Source: CAYZIC01 sp964478335
GTDB lineage: Bacteria > Verrucomicrobiota > Kiritimatiellia > RFP12 > DVOR01
Reading direction: 5' to 3'
Length of the DNA stretch: 32,996 bases
NCBI GenBank assembly: GCA_964478335.1
Contig: CAYZIC010000022.1
Coordinates: forward strand, 1-32,996
The notes beneath the pieces were generated by a model. The model had not been told where the DNA came from. It was given only the letters and a program-made list of their open reading frames with translations, and searched no databases. Below are positions 14,889 to 22,404 of this stretch, in pieces. Within the stretch, counting starts at the first letter, position 1. Each line of letters opens with the position of its first letter. The translations under genes were made by a program, and so were the position numbers.

Positions 14889-17594
14889 ATGATGAAACAA
14901 TTCATGATAGTCAGCGCCGCCCTCTGCAGCGCAATGGTCTCCAGCCTCTGGGCTGATAAGCTTAATAATGATGACGGCACGTGGGAATATACGACCGACA
15001 ATTACGGTAGAGCCACGTTGGTGACCTTTGCGCCAGCAACAGGTGTCACCGATGTGAGCATCCCTGCTAGCTTTGACAATAAAAAACTGACCACGATTGG
15101 GAAACGTGCATTTAAGGATCGCACGACTCTCAAATCGATCACCATCCCCGCCTCCGTGACCACGATTGGTGGGCAGGCATTTTATGCGTGCTCGAGCCTC
15201 GAAACCTTGACAATCCCAGAGGGCGTCAAAGCAATTGAAGAACGCTCCTTTGGTGCTTGCTCCAGCCTCAAGTCAGTCTCCATCCCCGCCACCGTGACCA
15301 AGATTGGTGCGCAGGCATTTTCTGACTGCGTGGCACTAACCTACATCGATCTGCCTAATGGCATCACCTACATTGAGCAGAATGCGTTCCAAAAGTGCAC
15401 CAGCCTCACCTCCGTGACGCTGCCCGCCGGTATAAGCTCGATCGGGATGTGGGCGTTTTACAACTGCACCAACCTCTCCTCAGTGGTCTTTTTGGGTTAT
15501 AAGCCAGACATTGGCAATGATGCCTTTAAAGGGATTGCCGCCAATGCCTCCGCCACCTATATGCCCGACTTTGGCTATTCCTTTGATGGCGCAATGATTG
15601 CTGGCTTAACGCTGAAAAAGCTCACCTCTTCAGGCACAGTCACCCAAGGCGGCATCGCCTGGAAGTACACCCTTAATCAAGATGTCATAACGGATCAAGA
15701 GACCATGACCATCAACGGCACCGAACCCCAAGCCACGGGTGCGCTCACGATCCCTGCTACCCTCGTAGGCTATCCCGTGACCACGATCAGCGAGTATGCA
15801 TTTGCAAATTACAGCAGCCTGACCGCAGTGACGATCCCCGAGGGCGTGGACACGATCGGTGCGGGTGCGTTTTATTTGTGCAGAGGTCTCACCGCCGTGA
15901 CACTTCCTGCCTCTGTGACTAAGATTGAAGACGGTGCGTTTACTCAGTGTGCAGCCCTGACTACGATTACTGTCGCTCCTGATAATACGGCCTATCGTGC
16001 CACCGATGGCGTGCTCTTTACTGCCGACCAGACGCTACTGGTGCAATACCCCGCGGGTAAGCTTGCCGATACCTATGCGATCCCTGCCTCGGTGACGGTA
16101 ATTGGAGGTGGTGCGTTTGCGGGGAGTCGCTTCACCTCGATGACAATCCCTGCCACCGTCAAGACGATCGAAATATCTGCATTTATGGATTGCAGCGACC
16201 TTGCTGAGGTAACCTTCTTAGGCGATAAACCGACGATTGGCGACAGCGCATTCGCAAGCATCGCAGAGGGTGCCATTGGCATCTATCCCGAAGGCAATAC
16301 AACTTGGCAAAACCCCTCTGTCGACGGCTTGGCAATGCAATCGACGGGAGGCTCGATTGCCATCAACTGGCTGTATGACATTGATCCTAACACCGAAACC
16401 GTGACCATCACCGGCACGGAACCAGCTGCCACAGGAGACATAACCATCCCCGCTACCCTGGATGGTAAGCCCGTGACTGCAATCGGCAACTATGCGTTTT
16501 CTGAGAGTATCGGTCTCACCTCGGTGACAATCCCTGCCTCAATATCTGAAATCGGTGAAAGTGCGTTTTATGCGTGCTCTGGTCTCACCTCGGTGACGAT
16601 TCCCGAAGGCGTGACCACAATCGGCGAAAATGCGTTTTCGGGGTGCAGTGGTCTCTCCTCGATGACGATCCCTGCCTCCGTGTCTGAAATCGGTGCGGGT
16701 GCGTTTTCGTGGTGCAGTGGTCTCACCTCGGTGACGATTCCCGAAGGCGTGACCACAATCGGCACGAGTGCGTTTTCGGGGTGCGAAAGTCTCACCTCTG
16801 TGACGATTCCTGCCTCTGTGACTAAGATCGAAGGCGGTGTATTTGCCTATTGTGTGGCCCTACATGCGATTAACCTTGCTCCTGGTAATAAGGCCTACCG
16901 AGTCACCGATGGCGTGCTTTTTACTGCCGACCAGACGCTACTGGTGCAATACCCCGCGGGTAAGCTTACCGATACCTATACAATCCCTGCCTCGGTGACG
17001 GTAATTGGAGGTGGTGCGTTTGCGGGGAGTCGCTTCACCTCGATGACAATCCCTGCCACCGTCAAGACGATCGATCAGTATGCATTTATGAATTGCGACA
17101 AACTTGCCCAGGTTGATTTCTTGGGCGATCGGCCCGAGATTGGTTTGATGGCATTTTTGGGCATCGGCAGCAGTGCCATCGGCACCTACTTGCCTGGCAA
17201 AACGGGTTGGAAAGCTAGCGAAGTCGTCGGCAACGGTTTGCCGATGCAAGAGGCGGCTCCTGCGTACCCAGAATGGGTGCCTGGGGTGGTAACTCATTCG
17301 CCTGAGCTTAAGGCTAAACTTGACTCGTGGCTCAAGGGCAATGAGGGCAAGATTGTTGAGGGCAAGGACTACAGCGAGCATTTCCTCCTCGGCATTGCTC
17401 CTGATGCGGAGCCTGTCTTGACGATCAAGCAATTGACCGTCAATGAGGATGGCTCCATCTCGGTGACCTTTGACCAAGACTCGACCAAGTTTAATGGTTC
17501 TGTGATCTACCGCTACTCTAACGATCTCAAGGACTGGACTGCCCCCACTGGCCGCTTTATCAAAGCGGTGATCATTTGGCCAGCACTCGGCTAG
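14889..17594 (+). CDS. BspA-like leucine-rich-repeat (LRR_5) secreted or surface protein
   Basis: 901 residues. The signal peptide is about 1-22. Most of the protein is LRR_5 repeats of 23 residues with the pattern LTSVTIPxxVTxIGxxAFxxC, in at least three blocks separated by short Ig-like or linker segments. Related proteins act in adhesion and host or matrix contact, but the target here cannot be told. The C-terminus (about 835-901) ends in a strand-rich segment. The central units at 16510-16810 are nearly identical at DNA level. A 171-bp segment (16001-16171) recurs at 16904-17074. AAGGAAAT precedes two adjacent ATGs. The gene has its own promoter and terminator and lies inside a 50-bp inverted repeat. 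Confidence 0.9.
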   Translation: MMKQFMIVSAALCSAMVSSLWADKLNNDDGTWEYTTDNYGRATLVTFAPATGVTDVSIPASFDNKKLTTIGKRAFKDRTTLKSITIPASVTTIGGQAFYACSSLETLTIPEGVKAIEERSFGACSSLKSVSIPATVTKIGAQAFSDCVALTYIDLPNGITYIEQNAFQKCTSLTSVTLPAGISSIGMWAFYNCTNLSSVVFLGYKPDIGNDAFKGIAANASATYMPDFGYSFDGAMIAGLTLKKLTSSGTVTQGGIAWKYTLNQDVITDQETMTINGTEPQATGALTIPATLVGYPVTTISEYAFANYSSLTAVTIPEGVDTIGAGAFYLCRGLTAVTLPASVTKIEDGAFTQCAALTTITVAPDNTAYRATDGVLFTADQTLLVQYPAGKLADTYAIPASVTVIGGGAFAGSRFTSMTIPATVKTIEISAFMDCSDLAEVTFLGDKPTIGDSAFASIAEGAIGIYPEGNTTWQNPSVDGLAMQSTGGSIAINWLYDIDPNTETVTITGTEPAATGDITIPATLDGKPVTAIGNYAFSESIGLTSVTIPASISEIGESAFYACSGLTSVTIPEGVTTIGENAFSGCSGLSSMTIPASVSEIGAGAFSWCSGLTSVTIPEGVTTIGTSAFSGCESLTSVTIPASVTKIEGGVFAYCVALHAINLAPGNKAYRVTDGVLFTADQTLLVQYPAGKLTDTYTIPASVTVIGGGAFAGSRFTSMTIPATVKTIDQYAFMNCDKLAQVDFLGDRPEIGLMAFLGIGSSAIGTYLPGKTGWKASEVVGNGLPMQEAAPAYPEWVPGVVTHSPELKAKLDSWLKGNEGKIVEGKDYSEHFLLGIAPDAEPVLTIKQLTVNEDGSISVTFDQDSTKFNGSVIYRYSNDLKDWTAPTGRFIKAVIIWPALG
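16001..16171 (+). repeat. internal duplication in LRR gene, copy 1
   Basis: Matches 16904-17074 at a constant offset of 903 bp (301 codons), with about four substitutions in 171 bp. This is much closer than other repeats in the gene, so the duplication is recent or maintained by gene conversion. Confidence 0.9.
16904..17074 (+). repeat. internal duplication in LRR gene, copy 2
   Basis: In-frame second copy of 16001-16171. The flanking LRR units diverge quickly outside these limits. Confidence 0.9.
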
Positions 17595-17612
17595 AGTGTG
17601 GACAAATCCTAA

Positions 17613-17646
17613 CAAAAAAGCCCTGCGGTTAAGCGGGGCTTTTTTT
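17613..17646 (+). terminator. Rho-independent terminator after the LRR gene
   Basis: AGCCCTGC (17619-17626) pairs with GCGGGGCT (17633-17640) with one G-T pair, A-run before and T-run after. The stem and loop are nearly the same as the orphan hairpin at 32718-32747. Confidence 0.9.
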
Positions 17647-17658
17647 GTTGTCTGCGGT

Positions 17659-17708
17659 GAGCAAGCTCGCCCCTAGACTCTTCCGCACGAGACTGCCAGG
17701 CTGCGCGC
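17659..17708 (-). repeat. right arm of ~50-bp inverted repeat flanking the LRR gene
   Basis: In reverse complement it repeats the block order of 14611-14660. With the left arm it encloses the promoter, gene and terminator of the LRR protein (about 3.1 kb). Confidence 0.75.
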
Positions 17709-17819
17709 TGCGCTTGCGGGTAGCGTGGAGGCAGTGGCGTGTGAGGTGAGCGTGCATACTTGTTCGGTAGGCGGACGGGCACGTCTGGCTCGGGGAGTTG
17801 CTCATATCGCAGTCTCGCG

Positions 17820-17901
17820 ATCCTAAGCCCCTACACTGCAGGTGCCTGTATCCTCTGCGCCTCCCCGCCTCTGCGTTAAAATCCTTGGCAGTCCTGCGAG
17901 C
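17820..17901 (+). repeat. composite dispersed repeat, copy 1
   Basis: Begins ATCCTAAGCCCCTAC, then CCTCTGCGTTAAAATCC (17868-17884), then TGGCAGTCCTGCGAGC (17886-17901). The same three blocks occur in the same order at 24739-24826. Confidence 0.8.
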
Positions 17902-17919
17902 TCAATGCTTGATTGCCTG

Positions 17920-18696
17920 TCATGCGGTCTTGAAGAGGTCTTTGCGGAGGTGGTGTGTGGAGTCAAAGGCGCGAGATGCGGAGAGGTGGAGGACGATAAG
18001 GACGGTGATGGGGATTGCGCAGGTGACGGCGAGGAGGATGAGCCATTGGTAGCGCACGGCTATCCAGGGTGATGCGCCGCCGATGATGGCGCCGGTCATC
18101 ATGCCAGGAAGGGTGACGAGGCCGGTGGTGGCGAGGCTGGCGATCATGGGGAGGATGGATTCTTTGAGGGCTTGAGCCATATAGGGGCGGTAGGCTTCGC
18201 GGGGGGTGGCGCCTTGGGCGAGGGCGTAGAAGTAGCGGCGTTGGTCGCGAACGAGGCCTTTGTAAAATTGGTTGAGGCCGACGACGTTGGCGCGGAGGCA
18301 ATTGCCCAGGACCATGCCGACGAGGGGAATGGTTTCGCGGGCGTTGGCAAAGGGGATCTCTCCTAATACGCCCAGGAGGATGTAGCTGATGGGCACAAAG
18401 GTGCCGACAATCAGTGCGAGCATGAGGGGTGTGGCAAGGTATTTGACTCGCATCTTGCAGGTGTGGATGGTGGTCCAGGTGGCTGCAAGGAGCATGACGC
18501 TCACCCACAGGAGGGTCAGCAGCGGATTGTTGGTCTCAAAGAGGAAGCCTAAGTAGGCGGCGACAAAGATGAGCTGGGCTGCCATGCGCACTGCCCCGAC
18601 GACGATGGCTTTGCTTTGGCCGAGCTTATAATGGATCGATGCCCAGAGGGGAATGAGTAGGAGTATGGGGCTTAACCAAAAGCAAATGGTCGTCAT
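17920..18696 (-). CDS. fetB: UPF0014/FetB family ABC transporter permease
   Basis: 258 residues when read from the ATG at 18694-18696. Integral membrane partner of a FetA-type ATPase; in E. coli FetAB is linked to iron export. It has about seven hydrophobic segments. The conserved cytoplasmic block REAYRPYMAQALKESILPMI and LPGMMTGAIIGGASP are typical of the family. A longer frame runs upstream to 18822, but that part is Arg/His/Pro-rich and overlaps the ATPase gene. The chosen ATG has AGGAGG just upstream and overlaps the ATPase stop by ATGA, so translation is coupled. Iron as substrate is inferred from family only. Confidence 0.88.
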   Translation of the reverse strand: MTTICFWLSPILLLIPLWASIHYKLGQSKAIVVGAVRMAAQLIFVAAYLGFLFETNNPLLTLLWVSVMLLAATWTTIHTCKMRVKYLATPLMLALIVGTFVPISYILLGVLGEIPFANARETIPLVGMVLGNCLRANVVGLNQFYKGLVRDQRRYFYALAQGATPREAYRPYMAQALKESILPMIASLATTGLVTLPGMMTGAIIGGASPWIAVRYQWLILLAVTCAIPITVLIVLHLSASRAFDSTHHLRKDLFKTA

Positions 18697-19322
18697 TGGG
18701 CGCCTCCTGGGGGTGTGAGGGTGAGGATGTCGGTGGTGAAGCCGGCCGTGGGGATGATGTGGGAGACGAAGATGATGGCGCGGTCGTGTTGGCGCATGAG
18801 GAGGGCTTCTACGGCGGCGCAATTGGCGGGGTCAAGCGCGGAGAAGGGTTCGTCGAGGAGCAGGATGTCGCAGGGGAGGAGGAGGGCGATGAGGATGGCG
18901 AGGCGTTGCTTTTCGCCGCCGGAGAGGGTGGTGAGGGGTTTGCAGAGGAGGGCTTGGGGGAGGTTGAGGGCTGTGGTGAGGGCTGCGATGGCGGCGTGTG
19001 TGGGGCGTGCGGCTTGGTTGGCGCGGTAGTCAAAGGGTGCATAGATGGCATCGAGCACGGTGTCGTAGGCGCCGAATTCGGCTTCTTGGGGGACGAGTGT
19101 CATGCGGGTGGTGGCGGTGTAGGTGCCGCTGGCTGGTGTGACGAAGCCGAGAAAACAATTGAGTAGGGAGGTTTTGCCAGTGCCTGATGGGCCTTGCAGG
19201 TGGAGGCGTTGGCCAACATTGAGGGTGCCAGTGAGTGGGGCAAAGAGGGTGCGGCCGTCGTATTGACAGGTGAGGTCGTGCCACTGGAGCAGGGGCGGGG
19301 GGACTGGGGTCGTCCTATTCAT
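18693..19322 (-). CDS. fetA: ABC transporter ATP-binding protein, FetA-like
   Basis: 209 residues. Energises the adjacent permease. Walker A GPSGTGKT (44-51), signature LSGGEKQR (133-140), Walker B DILLLDEP (152-159) and the switch His at 188 (SH) are all present, so it should be active. The start overlaps the stop of the MATE gene by ATGA, and its own stop overlaps the permease start in the same way. This makes a tight three-gene operon. Confidence 0.9.
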   Translation of the reverse strand: MNRTTPVPPPLLQWHDLTCQYDGRTLFAPLTGTLNVGQRLHLQGPSGTGKTSLLNCFLGFVTPASGTYTATTRMTLVPQEAEFGAYDTVLDAIYAPFDYRANQAARPTHAAIAALTTALNLPQALLCKPLTTLSGGEKQRLAILIALLLPCDILLLDEPFSALDPANCAAVEALLMRQHDRAIIFVSHIIPTAGFTTDILTLTPPGGAQ

Positions 19323-20659
19323 CGCGTGCCCTCCCCTGCTGGGCTACTGCGGTGTAAGACGTAGATGGCAAGGGCGGCGGCGAGGCTTTCGGCGACACCG
19401 GCGGCGAGCCAGAGGCCCGTTTCGGCAAAGAGCAGCGGCAGAAGCAGAATGGTCAGCGAGAGCAACACGAGCGAACGCGAAAAGGCCAAGAAGGCCGAGA
19501 GGAAGCCTTTGGAGAGGGCGGTCAGGTAGGCCGAGGCGAAGACGTTGAGCCCGACAAAGAGAAAGGCGATAGAGAAAAGTCTAAGCGCGTGGGTCGCAAG
19601 GCCAAAGACTGCGTTTCCCTCGTCCACAAAGCAGCGAATGAAGCCTTGTGGATAGGCAAAGGTGCCAACAAAGAGGGGGAGCGAGAGGGTGAGGATGAGG
19701 CCGAGGGAGAGGCGTTTGACTTGGGCGATCTTGTCCCAGGCTTGGGCACCATAGAGGAAGCTGATGAGCGGGGAGATGCCTTGGGCAAAACCAAAGAAGA
19801 CACTGCTGAGGAAGTACTCCATATAGAGGAGCGTGGCAATCGCCGTGACGCCGATTTCCCCAAGGTAGCGTAGCGCCATGAGGTTGTACAAAAAGGTCGT
19901 GACGCTGTAGGCTAGACTGCCGACCATCTCTGATGAGCCATTGGTTGCGCTGTCGATCAAGGTCGACAGGTGCCACCGCGGACGCAGGAAGAAGAGGGCC
20001 TGTTTGCCACGATTGAGCAGGAAGAATGTCAGCCCAAAGGTTGCGGGAATGAGTGCGCTCACGCCCGTGGCCACGCCGGCGCCTGTCGTTCCCCACCCGA
20101 GCTCGACCATCAGCAGATAGTCCAAGCCAACATTGAGCAGGCCACTGACAAAGGCCAACCACATCGTGATGACCTGTTTGCCGGCGGCAACCAAAAAGAA
20201 GCTGCCGAGCATTTGCAGTATGAAGACGGGCACAAAGAGCGCCAACGCCCGAAGGTAGGCCGTGGCATTGGCCACGAGCAGGTCAGTCGCACCAAGCAAG
20301 CGGCAGATGGCCGCGGCGTTTGCCCAGACGCTAATCGCAAGGATGATGCCCAGGGCTATCGTTACGCTGTAGATCAGTGCCAGAGACGCCCCCGCACGCC
20401 GATAGAGCCCTTGCCCCATGTGCCTCGCCACGACCGCGCAGCCTCCAGAGCCCATCATCACGCCGAGCGCACCAAAGACGCCCCAGAGCGGTACGACGAT
20501 ATTGACCGAGGCCAGACCATTGGGGCCGACCACGCGCGCCACAAAGATCGCATCGACGAGTGAATAGACCGACATCATGACCACCATCATCACAGAGGGC
20601 CACGTGAAACGAACCACGTTGCTGAGGGTAAGGCGATCTTGGGTGAGGAATTGTTTCAT
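19319..20659 (-). CDS. MATE family multidrug/metabolite exporter
   Basis: 446 residues with about twelve hydrophobic helices, the usual MATE length. The opening FTWPSVMMVVMMSVYSLVDA and the block VGPNGLASVNIVVPLWGVFG match helix 1 and the following loop of MATE antiporters, which export cationic drugs or metabolites using sodium or proton gradients. The sequence is nearest in feel to the NorM/DinF-like bacterial group; the coupling ion cannot be told. There is no clear ribosome binding site. It is first in the MATE-fetA-fetB operon. Confidence 0.88.
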   Translation of the reverse strand: MKQFLTQDRLTLSNVVRFTWPSVMMVVMMSVYSLVDAIFVARVVGPNGLASVNIVVPLWGVFGALGVMMGSGGCAVVARHMGQGLYRRAGASLALIYSVTIALGIILAISVWANAAAICRLLGATDLLVANATAYLRALALFVPVFILQMLGSFFLVAAGKQVITMWLAFVSGLLNVGLDYLLMVELGWGTTGAGVATGVSALIPATFGLTFFLLNRGKQALFFLRPRWHLSTLIDSATNGSSEMVGSLAYSVTTFLYNLMALRYLGEIGVTAIATLLYMEYFLSSVFFGFAQGISPLISFLYGAQAWDKIAQVKRLSLGLILTLSLPLFVGTFAYPQGFIRCFVDEGNAVFGLATHALRLFSIAFLFVGLNVFASAYLTALSKGFLSAFLAFSRSLVLLSLTILLLPLLFAETGLWLAAGVAESLAAALAIYVLHRSSPAGEGTR

Positions 20660-20694
20660 GAGAGGGGGGCTTTTTTTATGAATGGGGAGTAGAT

Positions 20695-20728
20695 ACCAAA
20701 AAAGGCATCCGTGGATTCCTTTTTTGGT
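20695..20728 (-). terminator. inverted repeat downstream of oadB (probable terminator)
   Basis: ACCAAAAAAGG (20695-20705) pairs with CCTTTTTTGGT (20718-20728), an 11-bp perfect stem with a 12-base loop, 18 bp after the oadB stop. The tail lacks a T-run, so efficiency is uncertain. Confidence 0.5.
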
Positions 20729-20745
20729 GAGCGTAGCGGTTGCGC

Positions 20746-22395
20746 TTAGCGGCAGCAGAAGTAGAGCACACCAGCGACAACAGCAGAGCCGATCACACCA
20801 GCAACGTTCGGACCCATGGCGTGCATGAGGAGGAAGTTGGTGGGGTCTTCTTGCAAGCCAACCTTGTTGGCCACACGTGCAGCCATTGGCACTGCGGAGA
20901 CACCGGCAGCACCGATCAGAGGGTTGATCTTGTTCTTAGAGAAGACATTCATCACGCGGGCCATGATACAGCCAGTAGCGGTACCGATGGAGAATGCGAC
21001 AAGACCGAGCAACAAGATGCCGATGGTTTCCATGTTGAGGAACTTTTCAGCGGCGAGCTTGGAGCCGACGGAGATGCCGAGCAAGATGGTGACGATGTTG
21101 CAGAGGGAGTTAGCCATGGTGTCGGAGATACGATCGACGACGCCAGATTCCTTAGCCAAGTTACCGAGCATCAATGCGCCCAAGAGCGGGGTGGCGCTGG
21201 GGAGCAAGAGTGCGCAGAGGATAACCACGGAGATCGGGAAGATGACCTTTTCCATCTTGGAGACGTGACGGAGCTGGCTCATCTTGATCTTGCGATCCTT
21301 AGCAGGGACGAGGAGCTTCATGATTGGTGGCTGAATGATCGGCACCAATGCCATATAAGAGTAAGCTGCGACAGCAATTGCACCGAGCAAGTCTGGCGCG
21401 AGCTTAGTCGTCAACCAAATTGCCGTCGGGCCGTCTGCACCACCGATGATACCGATCGAGGCAGCGTCAGTGAGGAAGAAGTTGATGCCAGGCAAGTAGA
21501 TGGTCAAGGCCAATGCACCGATCAAAGCAAAGAAGATACCTGCTTGAGCAGCTGCACCGAGGATCGCGGTACGGGGGTTGGCAATCAAGGGACCGAAGTC
21601 AGTCATTGCGCCCACGCCCATGAAGATCAAGATCGGGAAGAGACCTGTGCTGACACCCATTTCAAAGGTGTAGTACAAGAAGCCACCGGGCTCAACCACG
21701 CCACCCATCGTATCGAGGATAGGAGCAGCTGTCACGCCTGCAAAAGGAATGTTGGCCAAGAGACCACCAAAACCGATTGGCAAGAGCAAGAGAGGTTCGA
21801 ATTCCTTAACGATCGCGAGGTAGATGAGGCCCAAGCAAACGAGGATCATCACGCCTTGGCTGATACCATAGGGCAAGAGGGTCTTGGCGTGAGTCTTTGG
21901 CAAAGGTGCAGGTGCAGCCTTGGCGGTGGGCTCTTCCTTAACACCAAAGCCAACGATACCGGTCGAGTCCACGAGACCCTTGATACGGGTTGCGGTGTCT
22001 TGCCAGTTGCCGACTTGGTGAGAGTGGATCACACCATTCACGCCAGGAGCATCGATTTGGCGATCTGCTTCTGCAATGCCAAACTTCTTAGCATCGGCTT
22101 CAGAGATCTTACCGGCTTCAACGGTGAAGTGTTCGCCATGTGCTTTGGGGTACTTGGCGAGGAATTCACGACGCTGAGCGACGAGTTGGACGATGGAGGC
22201 CTGGGTGGCAGGCTTCTCTGCATCACAGCTCTTGGTGCAAGCGGTTGCGGGGGTGAGGGGTTCAGCCTTGACAACCTTGACCGGTTGTGCGGGCTGGATC
22301 TTGGTGGCGGGCACAGAGGCTGGTGCCTGCGCAAAAAGCGCAGAGCAGCCGAGCATCATTGCGACCGCAAGGGTCAATTTGTTGAAACGTTTCAT
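20746..22395 (-). CDS. oadB: sodium-translocating decarboxylase beta subunit (OadB type) with extra N-terminal secreted domain
   Basis: 549 residues. The core from about 171 is a standard OadB/GcdB membrane subunit: EFEPLLLLPIGFGGLLANIP, PILIFMGVGAMTDFGPL, and GADGPTAI with the key Asp at 321 that binds sodium during decarboxylation of carboxybiotin. OadB is usually near 380-430 residues. Here about 170 residues precede the core: a signal peptide (1-22), an Ala/Pro/Lys linker, and a compact charged stretch (about 60-150, containing GVNGVIHSHQVGNW). The ATG has AAGGAG just upstream and follows oadA by 9 bp, so the extension is real coding sequence. Its function is unknown. Confidence 0.92.
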   Translation of the reverse strand: MKRFNKLTLAVAMMLGCSALFAQAPASVPATKIQPAQPVKVVKAEPLTPATACTKSCDAEKPATQASIVQLVAQRREFLAKYPKAHGEHFTVEAGKISEADAKKFGIAEADRQIDAPGVNGVIHSHQVGNWQDTATRIKGLVDSTGIVGFGVKEEPTAKAAPAPLPKTHAKTLLPYGISQGVMILVCLGLIYLAIVKEFEPLLLLPIGFGGLLANIPFAGVTAAPILDTMGGVVEPGGFLYYTFEMGVSTGLFPILIFMGVGAMTDFGPLIANPRTAILGAAAQAGIFFALIGALALTIYLPGINFFLTDAASIGIIGGADGPTAIWLTTKLAPDLLGAIAVAAYSYMALVPIIQPPIMKLLVPAKDRKIKMSQLRHVSKMEKVIFPISVVILCALLLPSATPLLGALMLGNLAKESGVVDRISDTMANSLCNIVTILLGISVGSKLAAEKFLNMETIGILLLGLVAFSIGTATGCIMARVMNVFSKNKINPLIGAAGVSAVPMAARVANKVGLQEDPTNFLLMHAMGPNVAGVIGSAVVAGVLYFCCR

Positions 22396-22404
22396 GAATA
22401 CTCC

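Larger units (their letters stand above)
17647..17919. other. intergenic region between convergent genes
   Basis: No gene is supported. It holds the right arm of the inverted repeat (17659-17708) and a composite dispersed repeat (17820-17901) shared with 24739-24826. Confidence 0.65.

Noticed and set aside
18697..18822. Upstream extension of the FetB frame by 42 residues
   Set aside because: The extension is Arg/His/Pro-rich, lies fully inside fetA, and the internal ATG has AGGAGG and an ATGA overlap.
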